The position numbers and the translations under genes are program-made. Under the pieces are notes generated by a model. It saw nothing but the letters and a program-made list of their open reading frames with translations, was not told the origin of the DNA and did no database searches. DNA of 10,584 bases from Deltaproteobacteria bacterium (GTDB taxonomy: Bacteria > Myxococcota_A > UBA9160 > PR03), in assembly GCA_018262315.1 (NCBI GenBank), contig JAGSPS010000083.1, forward strand, positions 1-10,584. Direction: 5' to 3'. Positions 1 through 6,585 of the stretch are shown piece by piece. Within the stretch, counting starts at the first letter, position 1. Each line of letters begins with the position of its first letter.

Positions 1-1176
1 GCCCTGCTGACTCAGCGCGTCGCCCGAGACGTACTGGTAGACGTCGCGCGGCGTGTTGTTGTCGCGGTCGTCGTAGCGGATGTTCGCGTCGATGCGGAGA
101 CGATCGATCGGACGCGACGCCAGTCGCAGCGTCGCGGCGGTCGTGTCGATTCCCGCGTCGGCGTCACCGCGCGGGGGCGGCACCGGCGCGGTGAGGGCGG
201 GATTCACCGTGTACGGCAGGAAATCGGCGTGCTGGCGCATCCAGCCGAACGCCGCGTCGCCCGAGATGCGCGTGTTCCACGGCAGGTCGACGCCGCCGGT
301 CACCGACACCTGATTGAAGCTGTTGTCGGGTGCTGTCGCCTTGCGGCCGAAGCCGTTCGGGTAGCCTACGCCCGCCCCCCCTCCGGAGAACGGATTCTGC
401 CAGGTCAGCGAATCATTGGAGTCGTTGAATACGGAAATCTCATAGCCGATCTGCAGCTGCGCGCGCTCGCCGTTCCAACGCAGCGCCGTCGAACCCTCGT
501 TGGTCTGGTAGTCGAGCGGCTCGGGGACGAGCGACGCGCGCGCGCCGCCGCCGCTGCTTCCGATCACCGCCCCGACGATCTTGCGCCCCTTCTTGGTCTC
601 GTACTCGTAGTCGCCCACCCACTCCAGGTCCGCCGGCAGATCGAGCCCGAAGCCCGCGCGCACGTCACGGCGCATGTGTTCGATGTCGAGGTCGCGCTCG
701 TTCGCATCGAGCGCACTGAAGTTTGCCGTGCTGCTCCCGGAGATCCAGCTCGGCCGCAGCGTCAGCCGATCGGTTCCCCTGCCCTGGAACACCGTGCTTG
801 CCGAGTCGGTCTGGTACTTCGGAATCTCTTCGTACTCGAACCAGACGTCGAAGAGACCCTGGTAGCCGAAGTCGCCGCGCGCAAAGCGCGAATCGAGCCC
901 CAGGTTCTGGCCCTGCGCGCGCCACCAGCGAACGTCGCCGCTGTCCCAGACTGCGCGCCGGCTGATGTCGAAGTTGCCGAGCACGCTGACGCCCTTCTCC
1001 TCGAGGCCGGTGAAGTCGCCGAACTTGTACGAGTCGTCGCTGTTGACCCAGGCGCCGAGTTCGATCCAGCTCTCGTTCACCTCGGGCGGGAGCGCCGCTG
1101 CGGGCAGCGCGAGGGCGAGGCCCGCCAGCGTCCCGAGCGCGCCTCTGACGAACCGGTGCACGCGATCGTGTTCCAT
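1..1176 (-). CDS. MtrB/PioB-family decaheme-associated outer membrane beta-barrel protein (partial, C-terminus outside window)
   Basis: An open frame runs from ATG at 1176 to the left edge without a stop, giving the first 392 residues of a larger protein. It starts with a signal peptide ending near residue 28 (hydrophobic core GTLAGLALALPAAA). The rest is rich in alternating aromatic and polar residues typical of outer-membrane strands, for example GYQGLFDVWFEYEEIPKYQ and the phrase RLTLRPSWISG. In this family the barrel sheathes a decaheme cytochrome so that electrons can cross the outer membrane. The gene lies 7 bases after the decaheme gene, with a GAGG ribosome site about 10 bases before the ATG, which supports an operon. 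No cysteine is visible in these residues, so the N-terminal CxxC known from Shewanella MtrB is absent, making it more PioB-like. Family members are usually about 650-900 residues, so roughly half is missing. The family call is firm; the direction of electron flow is unknown. Confidence 0.9.
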   Translation of the reverse strand, partial: MEHDRVHRFVRGALGTLAGLALALPAAALPPEVNESWIELGAWVNSDDSYKFGDFTGLEEKGVSVLGNFDISRRAVWDSGDVRWWRAQGQNLGLDSRFARGDFGYQGLFDVWFEYEEIPKYQTDSASTVFQGRGTDRLTLRPSWISGSSTANFSALDANERDLDIEHMRRDVRAGFGLDLPADLEWVGDYEYETKKGRKIVGAVIGSSGGGARASLVPEPLDYQTNEGSTALRWNGERAQLQIGYEISVFNDSNDSLTWQNPFSGGGAGVGYPNGFGRKATAPDNSFNQVSVTGGVDLPWNTRISGDAAFGWMRQHADFLPYTVNPALTAPVPPPRGDADAGIDTTAATLRLASRPIDRLRIDANIRYDDRDNNTPRDVYQYVSGDALSQQG

Positions 1177-1183
1177 GGCGTGG

Positions 1184-2206
1184 CTACCTCGTGAACCGCA
1201 CGCCCGAAGGATGATTCGAGCCGTGCACTTCGAAGTGGCAGTTCGTGCAGCTGCGGAGCAGCAGGAAGCGGTTGTTCGCAGCGGAACCGATGCCGGGAAG
1301 GCCCGCCGCGGTGTAAGCCGCACCCGGATGCCCCTCGAGGCTGTGGCACTCCTGGCAGAGCCACGGCGCGCGCTGTTTCAGCAACGCGCGCTGCGTCGAG
1401 CCATGCGACGCGTGACAGGTCAGGCAGTCGTCGCGCGCCGGCTGGTGCTCCCACAGGAACGGGCCGCGCTTCTCGGCGTGACACTGGTAACAGGTCTCGT
1501 TCACGTTGCGCTTGACGAGCAGGTGGTCCGACGTCGAGCCGTGCACGTTGTGACAGTCGTTGCAGGTGACCACGCCTTCCTTGATCGGATGGGACGAGAT
1601 CCGGTGGGTCTGCGACCGCACGTCGGGATGGCAGCCGTAACAGGCTGCCGACGCATCCTTGCGGACGAGCGCGTCGGGGCGAATGTCCTTCTGGAGCACG
1701 TCCATGCGCGGATTGTGGATGTTGTGACAGCTCGCGCAGGCGACGCCGCGGGCCTCGTGAATGCTGCCGTTCCAGAGCATCCGCTCGCCGCCGCGGTGAC
1801 AACTCAGGCACACCGCGTCCTGCGGCTCGGCGGGGAAGTCGTCGCCGAACTTCTGCGCGACCGGCACTTCGTCGTCGGCCGCATGGCCGGCGCTCGGCCC
1901 GTGGCACGCCTCGCAGCCCTGCGCGGCGAAGGGTGTGTGCGAATCTCCCTTGACGCCGTGCGGTGTGCGAAGGATGGCGAGCGTCGCAGGCTGGTCGTGG
2001 CACTCGGTACAGGCGCCAGATCCGCCGGGCGCATACTCACCAGCGCTGTCGCTCGACTCCTCGAGCTCCTCGGAGCCGACCGCCGCCGGCAAGCCCAACG
2101 CAATCACGAGAAACAAGACCAAGTAGCGGGTTGTCACCTCGGTCGCCCCCACTCGACTTCGGTTCTTCGCAGTCGCGATCCAGACTCGACTTGGTCGATG
2201 CATCAT
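1184..2206 (-). CDS. DmsE/MtrA/PioA-family decaheme c-type cytochrome
   Basis: This periplasmic ten-heme cytochrome should pass electrons between periplasmic carriers and the outer-membrane barrel encoded just downstream. Ten CxxCH heme sites are visible at residues 66, 98, 133, 157, 189, 215, 239, 261, 284 and 320 of the 340-residue frame. Family-typical phrases include LKQRAPWLCQECHS and, near the C-terminus, HGSNHPSG. The length matches MtrA/DmsE (about 330). The coordinates use the ATG at 2206, but this leaves 23 residues before a compact signal peptide. A GTG at 2137, with a G-rich stretch about 8 bases before it, would give 317 residues beginning with RYLVLFLVIALGLPAAVG, and I consider that start more likely. 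A weak promoter around 2222-2251 would also place transcription start too close to the ATG. DmsE is also the name of a cytochrome in extracellular DMSO reduction, so Fe(II) oxidation, metal reduction and DMSO respiration all remain possible. Confidence 0.96.
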   Translation of the reverse strand: MMHRPSRVWIATAKNRSRVGATEVTTRYLVLFLVIALGLPAAVGSEELEESSDSAGEYAPGGSGACTECHDQPATLAILRTPHGVKGDSHTPFAAQGCEACHGPSAGHAADDEVPVAQKFGDDFPAEPQDAVCLSCHRGGERMLWNGSIHEARGVACASCHNIHNPRMDVLQKDIRPDALVRKDASAACYGCHPDVRSQTHRISSHPIKEGVVTCNDCHNVHGSTSDHLLVKRNVNETCYQCHAEKRGPFLWEHQPARDDCLTCHASHGSTQRALLKQRAPWLCQECHSLEGHPGAAYTAAGLPGIGSAANNRFLLLRSCTNCHFEVHGSNHPSGVRFTR

Positions 2207-2221
2207 GGATCGGTCGCGCGC

Positions 2222-2251
2222 ACCCTAGTGCAGCCCCCCGCGCGAGAGCAA
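2222..2251 (-). promoter_or_regulatory. possible promoter for the decaheme cytochrome-porin operon
   Basis: Reading the minus strand, TTGCTC (2251-2246) is followed after 18 bases by TAGGGT (2227-2222). Each is only a partial match to sigma-70 -35 and -10 boxes. Transcription would begin near 2215, leaving about 75 bases of leader before the GTG start at 2137. In such GC-rich DNA this match could be chance. Confidence 0.2.
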
Positions 2252-2339
2252 GAGGAAAATGCCGGAATCTCGCACGCGGCGCGCGTGGTGTCTGCGATCC
2301 GACAGGGCGCGATACGCCCGGCTGGCGTGCGACGGCGCC

Positions 2340-2411
2340 ATCATCGACGAGATCGCGCCCGCGGTGCACGAGCGTCTCGACGAAGAGCGCGTAGACGCCG
2401 GTCGGCGCTGC
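2340..2411 (-). pseudogene. short relic of a DctM-type TRAP permease gene
   Basis: The minus strand encodes, in one frame, VYALFVETLVHR flanked by AAPTG and GRDLVDD. This aligns without gaps with residues 419-442 of the intact DctQM protein of this window (VYALVVETLVHR in the same place), 18 of 24 residues identical. At DNA level 2341-2400 and 5261-5320 differ at only 7 of 60 positions, with a run of 23 identical bases at 2361-2383. The similarity stops abruptly on both sides, and no other TRAP sequence is seen nearby. It lies between the terminator of the repeat-protein gene and the decaheme gene. It may be the remnant of a deleted or duplicated transporter gene, or a small ectopic copy. Confidence 0.6.
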
Positions 2412-2434
2412 GGAACGAGCCGAGCCAAACGAAA

Positions 2435-2467
2435 CGGCCCCGTCTTCCTGGTGGGAAGACGGGGCCG
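2435..2467 (-). terminator. Rho-independent terminator of the repeat-protein gene
   Basis: A perfect 14-base inverted repeat (left arm 2435-2448, right arm 2454-2467) closes a 5-base loop. On the minus strand it is followed by TTTCGTTT, a modest U-rich tail. It lies about 35 bases after the stop codon of the FG-GAP/VCBS repeat gene, which fits an intrinsic terminator and separates that gene from the cytochrome operon. Confidence 0.85.
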
Positions 2468-2481
2468 CCAGCTGCAAGGCG

Positions 2482-2500
2482 TCCTGGCGCGAGGCCAGGA
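2482..2500 (-). repeat. small inverted repeat just after a stop codon
   Basis: TCCTGGC (2482-2488) and GCCAGGA (2494-2500) form a perfect 7-base stem with a 5-base loop, directly against the TGA of the repeat-protein gene and ahead of the strong terminator. There is no U tract. It could stabilise the mRNA end or assist termination. Confidence 0.4.
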
Positions 2501-3634
2501 TCAGTTCGGTGCGTCGAAGAGCACCAAACCACCGCTCGGGATCAGCGCCCCGTTGGTGGTCGAACCCGTTCCGTTCGACAGCTGGATGCGCACATCGTTG
2601 CTGCCGTTCGTCACGACCAGATCGAAGAAACTGTCGGCATTCGTGTCTTCCGTCCCCTGCAGCGTGAAGGCACCGCCGCCGTTCGGGGGAAACACGCTCG
2701 TTCCGGCCGTCGTGCCCGTCATCGGCGTGACGCGAAGCGATGCGGCGCCCTGGTAGGCGAGATCGGCGTTCCCGTCATTCGTGAAGTCCGCAACGCTCTT
2801 CAGCACGAACGAGTTCCCGCCGTTGGGAACGAAGCCGCTGGCCGTCGGATCCCCGCTCGTGTTGAGCGTCCGCACCCGGTTGAAGCCCAGGCCCGGGCCC
2901 GCGCCCGTGTCGACCAGGTCATCCGTGCCATTGCCATCGACGTCGCCAGCCCGCGTCAAGACCCACGAGGTGCCGCCCTGGGCGTAGAACTTCGCGGTCG
3001 CCGTACCGGCGAGATTGGCGCGCGACGTGCCGGCCGCACCCCCCGTACCGCGGAACACCAGGTCCTTGCTGTTGTCGCCGTTCACGTCGATCGCGAAGGC
3101 GTACACCCACGCACCACCCGCCGTCGAGAGGAACGTGTAGACCGGCGAGCCGGTGGCGATGTTGGCGATGCGCACGGCACCCGCCGCACTTCCGCTGCCG
3201 CTGAAGATGATCTCGTCGATCCCGTCGCCGTTCACATCCGCCGCGTCGACGACCTGCCAGGCCCCGCCGCCATCCGGAATGAAGAGCGTTCCCTTGGTGC
3301 CGGTCCCCGCCGCGTTCACGAAGGTCACGCGCACGGTCCCACCGCCTTGCGCGACGAGATCGGCGTTGGCGTCGTTGTCGAGATTCCCCGCGGCCCTCAA
3401 GATGAACACGCCGCCGCCGGTCGGGAAGCTCCCGTTCGCAGTACTCGATGTCCCGTCGAGAATATCGACGCGGATGTTCCCCGAACTCGACCGGGCGATG
3501 TCACCCTTCCCGTCGGCGTTGAAGTCGAACCCGACGAACGTGGGACCGGGTCCCGGACCCGCCATCGCCGCGGACCCCAGCCCGAGAGTGGCGACAAGAC
3601 CGATGAGCCATCCGGAAAGTTTCATTGCACGCAT
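2501..3634 (-). CDS. secreted FG-GAP/VCBS-like seven-repeat protein
   Basis: I chose the ATG at 3634 because AGGAG lies 5 bases before it and a signal peptide follows at once (KLSGWLIGLVATLGLG, cleavage near AMA at residue 25). The frame stays open upstream to a GTG at 3769, but those 45 residues look non-coding. The 377-residue product has seven repeats of about 47-52 residues, each centred on a calcium-loop motif: DFNADGKGD (37), NLDNDANAD (84), DVNGDGIDE (133), DVNGDNSKD (183), DVDGNGTDD (231), DFTNDGNAD (283) and DTNADSFFD (330). This is the pattern of FG-GAP/VCBS repeats, which fold as blades of integrin-like beta-propellers; seven repeats suggest one complete seven-bladed propeller. There is no C-terminal anchor or enzyme domain, so it is probably released or held at the surface by other proteins. 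Its partner or ligand cannot be read from the sequence. Confidence 0.87.
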   Translation of the reverse strand: MRAMKLSGWLIGLVATLGLGSAAMAGPGPGPTFVGFDFNADGKGDIARSSSGNIRVDILDGTSSTANGSFPTGGGVFILRAAGNLDNDANADLVAQGGGTVRVTFVNAAGTGTKGTLFIPDGGGAWQVVDAADVNGDGIDEIIFSGSGSAAGAVRIANIATGSPVYTFLSTAGGAWVYAFAIDVNGDNSKDLVFRGTGGAAGTSRANLAGTATAKFYAQGGTSWVLTRAGDVDGNGTDDLVDTGAGPGLGFNRVRTLNTSGDPTASGFVPNGGNSFVLKSVADFTNDGNADLAYQGAASLRVTPMTGTTAGTSVFPPNGGGAFTLQGTEDTNADSFFDLVVTNGSNDVRIQLSNGTGSTTNGALIPSGGLVLFDAPN

Positions 3635-3639
3635 TGGAA

Positions 3640-3644
3640 CTCCT
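3640..3644 (-). promoter_or_regulatory. ribosome binding site fixing the start of the repeat-protein gene
   Basis: AGGAG sits 5 bases before the ATG at 3634. The second in-frame ATG at 3625 is 14 bases away, and the GTG at 3769 lacks a comparable site, so 3634 is preferred. Confidence 0.7.
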
Positions 3645-3776
3645 CTTCCTGGATTTCGAAACTCGCGACGAATCTGCGCCGTGCAATTCGTGGCGTTCGA
3701 TGGAATCCCCTGAACACTGCGCATGCTGGGAAGCGACGGCCTGACACGATCGACGCCTCCCATGCTCACGCTCGGG

Positions 3777-4475
3777 CTACGACGGTCCGAGCCGCCGCCT
3801 CGAAGCGTAGACGGCGCCGAGCGACGCGAGCATCGTCAGGGCCGATGCTCCCAGCGCGGGCTCCGGAACGACTTCCAGATAGAAGTGCTGGTCCTGGTAG
3901 ATCAAATCGGAGTTGGTGTTCACGCCGCCGATGGCGAACTCGAGGTCGTAGACGTCGGGCGGCGTGGCGGGATCGATGAAGAGATCGAAGCTGAAGGGAC
4001 CGGCCGAGGACGCGGGCAGGCCTCCGTCGCTCCCGTCGTCCTTCGTGTAGTACGGGGGATTCGAGACCTCCTGGAGCGTCCATGTGTTGCCCGGGACGTT
4101 GTCCTCCAGCCACGACAGGAAGTTCGTCAGACTGCTCTGCTGACCAGACTTCTCGAGGCGCTTGAACTGCACCGCGAAGACGCCGTCCCAGCTCAGGACC
4201 TGCATCGACAAGGTGACCGTGTTGCCCGGAACGACCTGGAACAACTGGAGTGCCCCGCGCGTATTCCCGTCGAGCTGCGTGCCGAGGTCGAGGACGCCAT
4301 CGGTTCCGTCTATCTGAAGTCGACCCGACTCCGGAGTCGTGTGACAGCCGCTGCAGCTGTTCCCAGCCGATGTTGCATAGCTGGGCCTTGCGGTGGCGAC
4401 CCCCGCCCAGCCCAAACCGAAGACGAACGGAACGAAGACACTCGCGAGGACCAGAATCGGCCGCCGTGATGACAA
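3777..4475 (-). CDS. PEP-CTERM sorting domain protein with a single CxxCH heme motif
   Basis: The product is 232 residues from a TTG at 4475, chosen because AAAGGAG lies 5 bases before it and a clean signal peptide follows (residues 2-29, core LVLASVFVPFVFGLGWAG, ending AGVATA). The frame is open further upstream to 4745, but those residues look non-coding. Just after the signal is CSGCH at residues 41-45, a covalent heme c site. The middle is a beta-rich domain of unknown family with AIGGVNTNSDLIYQDQHFYL near its end. The C-terminus is a textbook PEP-CTERM signal: VVPEP at 202-206, a hydrophobic segment and RRR at 226-228. In this system exosortase removes the tag during export, typically in species that make extracellular polysaccharide. 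Its position near a decaheme conduit suggests a surface electron carrier, but that is inference. The CxxCH could instead bind a metal or be structural. Confidence 0.9.
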   Translation of the reverse strand: MSSRRPILVLASVFVPFVFGLGWAGVATARPSYATSAGNSCSGCHTTPESGRLQIDGTDGVLDLGTQLDGNTRGALQLFQVVPGNTVTLSMQVLSWDGVFAVQFKRLEKSGQQSSLTNFLSWLEDNVPGNTWTLQEVSNPPYYTKDDGSDGGLPASSAGPFSFDLFIDPATPPDVYDLEFAIGGVNTNSDLIYQDQHFYLEVVPEPALGASALTMLASLGAVYASRRRLGPS

Positions 4476-4480
4476 GATGG

Positions 4481-4487
4481 CTCCTTT
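4481..4487 (-). promoter_or_regulatory. ribosome binding site deciding a TTG start
   Basis: AAAGGAG lies 5 bases before the TTG at 4475, exactly where the signal peptide of the PEP-CTERM protein begins. No ATG or GTG is equally well placed. Confidence 0.75.
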
Positions 4488-4677
4488 CAAGACTTGGCCC
4501 GCATGGTTCCACTCGGCCGATGCGTGCCTGCGTATCAGTCGAGATCCGGTGAGCGCACTCCACACAGAAACGTTCCGAAAACGATGGGGCACCGCAGTCG
4601 GCGCCTTTCGAACTGGTTCTCGCATGCCCGCGTCGATTTCTCGGCTCTGGAACCACACGGCCGTGATCGCAGGTTTC

Positions 4678-4706
4678 AATTTAGGCGTCCAATTCCGAAA
4701 GTTCAA
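4678..4706 (-). promoter_or_regulatory. possible sigma-70-like promoter for the PEP-CTERM gene
   Basis: On the minus strand TTGAAC (4706-4701) and TAAATT (4683-4678) are separated by 17 bases. Each matches four of six consensus positions, within a locally AT-rich patch. Transcription would begin near 4671, giving a leader of about 195 bases before the TTG start. Confidence 0.3.
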
Positions 4707-4744
4707 GCAACCGAGTTGCCGACGCCGCCGCTTGCCCCCTCGCA

Positions 4745-4762
4745 CTGTCGGCCAACCGACAG
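4745..4762 (-). terminator. hairpin downstream of the TRAP operon, possible terminator
   Basis: CTGTCGG (4745-4751) and CCGACAG (4756-4762) form a perfect 7-base stem with a 4-base loop, starting 14 bases after the permease stop codon. No U-rich tail follows on the minus strand, so termination is uncertain; it may act with Rho or only protect the mRNA end. Confidence 0.4.
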
Positions 4763-4776
4763 AACTTGCGGAAGCG

Positions 4777-6585
4777 CTAGGGTGCGACGGCGCCGAGTGT
4801 GATCGCAGGGACGTAGGTGACGAGCAGCACCACCGCGAGCAGAGCGAGCAGGAACGGAAAAGTCTCCACGCATACGGTCCACAACGGCCTCTCGAAGCGC
4901 GACGACGCGAGGAACAGGTTCAAGCCGACGGGCGGCGTGAGGTACCCGAGCTCCAGGTTCGCGAGAAAGATCACGCCCAGGTGCAGCGGGTCGATCCCGA
5001 ACACCTGACTGATCGGCAGGATCAGCGGCACCACGACGACGATCGCCGAGAAGATGTCCATCAGACAGCCGACGAGTAGCAGGAATCCGTTCAGCGCCAG
5101 CAGGAAGAGCGCCCGCGAGTGGACCGTCGCCTCGACCCACGCGGCCGCCTTCATCGGAATCTCGGCGTCGACGAGGTAGTTGGTGAGCCCCATCGCGACA
5201 CCCAGGATCACCAGCACGCTGCCGACCATCACCATGCAGCGCGCCAGCACGCGCGGCAGGTCACCGACGAGATCGAGTTCGCGGTGCACGAGCGTCTCGA
5301 CGACGAGCGCGTAGACGGCCGTCAGCGCGGCCGCCTCCACCAGGGTGCAGAAGCCCCCGAACATCCCGCCAAGCACGATCAACGGCAACAGCAATTCCCA
5401 CTTGCACTCCCAGAGCGCGGCGAGCGCTTCGCGCGCGCGAAAGGCGGGGCGCTCGGTGCGCGTCGCGATCGCTTCGCGCACGCCGAGCATCACGACCGCG
5501 GCGACCAGCAGCAGCCCCGGCAGCGCCGCGGCGCGGAACAGATCGGGAATCGGCACGTGCGCGACGACCGCGTACAGGATCACCGGCAGGCTCGGCGGGA
5601 ACAGCAGCCCGATCGATCCGGTCGCCGTGACGAGGCCGAGCGAGAATCCCTCGCGATAGCCGCTGCGCACCAACACCGGCATCAGCAACCCGCCGAGCGC
5701 GACGATCGTCACGCCCGAGGCGCCGGTGAAGCTGGTGAAGAACGCGCAGACCAGCGTCGCGGCGATCGCGAGCCCGCCCGGCAGCCAGCCGAAGAGCGCG
5801 TTGAAGAGGCGCACCAGACGATCGCTCGAACCGCCCTCGGCGAGCAGGAAGCCGGTCAGCGTGAAGAGCGGCAGCGTCGGAATCGACGGCGACACGACAC
5901 TTCGATATGTCTCGACGGGGATCGAGGCGATCGGCACGCCCTCGGCGTAGAACAGCACCAGCGCGACGCCGCCGAGCACGACGAAGATCGGCGCGCCGAA
6001 CGGCAGCGCCACGACCAGCAGCGCGATCCCGCTCCAGCGCACCCACGCCGTTTCCGCGGGCGCAATCCACAGCGCGGCGCCGAGCACCAGCAGACCGAGC
6101 AGCGCGATCCCGCGCTCGCGACGCCCACCCGTTCGCAGCAAGAAGCGGAACGCGATCACCGCGAACGCAAACGGCAGGATCGCTTCGACCACCCACTGTG
6201 GCAGCCAGCCGCCGATCCTCCCCGGCGACTCCAGCTCCGAGCGCACGAAATCGAGCGACGCCCAGGCGAGCGCCGCCGCCACCCCGGCCGAGAGCGTGTT
6301 CGTGAAAACGCGCGTGTGACGCTGCCACGCGGGCGGCAGCATCTCGCCGGTCGCGAGCGCCAGGTGCGCGCCCTCGCGCGACGCCGCCATTGCGCCGAGG
6401 AAGGCGATCCACAGCGCGAGGTTCTGCACGTAACCCGTCGAACCCGGAATGCCGCTCCCGAAGAGCGCGCGCAACAGCAGCTCGACGGCCGGTAGCAGCG
6501 CCGCGAGCAGCAGCGCGCTCGCCGAAACGATCCGTTCGACCCGCGTGAGCGCGCCGGATCCGCGCCCGGCCGGCGTCACGGTCAC
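4777..6585 (-). CDS. TRAP transporter fused small-large membrane subunit (DctQ-DctM fusion)
   Basis: This 602-residue inner-membrane protein combines both permease parts of a TRAP transporter, which uses an ion gradient to import the substrate delivered by the periplasmic binding protein. Residues from about 15 to 150 form the four-helix DctQ-like part. Residues from about 185 onward are the DctM part, with family signatures FTSFTGASGVTIVALGG (284-300), the loop LVEAAALTAVYAL (415-427) and LELGYLTPPVGLNLF (544-558). DctQ (about 170) plus DctM (about 430) accounts for the length. The GTG start at 6585 overlaps the TGA of the binding-protein gene in a GTGA; a second GTG two codons later is an alternative. 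The open frame extends far upstream to 7629, but that part is out of frame with the binding protein gene and is a shadow. A segment of this gene recurs as a relic at 2340-2411. Confidence 0.95.
   Translation of the reverse strand: MTVTPAGRGSGALTRVERIVSASALLLAALLPAVELLLRALFGSGIPGSTGYVQNLALWIAFLGAMAASREGAHLALATGEMLPPAWQRHTRVFTNTLSAGVAAALAWASLDFVRSELESPGRIGGWLPQWVVEAILPFAFAVIAFRFLLRTGGRRERGIALLGLLVLGAALWIAPAETAWVRWSGIALLVVALPFGAPIFVVLGGVALVLFYAEGVPIASIPVETYRSVVSPSIPTLPLFTLTGFLLAEGGSSDRLVRLFNALFGWLPGGLAIAATLVCAFFTSFTGASGVTIVALGGLLMPVLVRSGYREGFSLGLVTATGSIGLLFPPSLPVILYAVVAHVPIPDLFRAAALPGLLLVAAVVMLGVREAIATRTERPAFRAREALAALWECKWELLLPLIVLGGMFGGFCTLVEAAALTAVYALVVETLVHRELDLVGDLPRVLARCMVMVGSVLVILGVAMGLTNYLVDAEIPMKAAAWVEATVHSRALFLLALNGFLLLVGCLMDIFSAIVVVVPLILPISQVFGIDPLHLGVIFLANLELGYLTPPVGLNLFLASSRFERPLWTVCVETFPFLLALLAVVLLVTYVPAITLGAVAP

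Larger units (their letters stand above)
4476..4776. other. intergenic region with no convincing gene
   Basis: About 300 bases separate the permease stop codon from the PEP-CTERM gene. Open frames crossing it on either strand are continuations of, or antisense to, the flanking genes and carry no recognisable protein pattern. It holds a hairpin close to the permease end, an AT-richer patch near 4674-4706 with a possible promoter, and then about 200 bases that would be the leader of the PEP-CTERM mRNA. I see no recognisable riboswitch or small RNA. Confidence 0.6.

Noticed and set aside
229..1194. A 321-codon open frame on the plus strand
   Set aside because: It is antisense to the barrel gene, whose signal peptide and strand pattern are convincing.
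2501..3634. Repetitive DNA that might be a CRISPR array or tandem repeat
   Set aside because: The periodicity is at protein level (about 50 residues) with diverged codons, as expected for repeat domains.
965..3979. A 1004-codon open frame on the plus strand
   Set aside because: It lies antisense to the decaheme and repeat-protein genes and across their spacer, is arginine- and alanine-rich with no domain, and is a by-product of high GC content.
4476..4745. N-terminal extension of the PEP-CTERM frame to 4745
   Set aside because: The extra 90 residues are basic and patternless, and the ribosome site and signal peptide point to 4475.
5119..6495. A 458-codon open frame on the plus strand
   Set aside because: Its product is a low-complexity run of R, E, Q, H and D, the mirror of the hydrophobic permease codons on the other strand.
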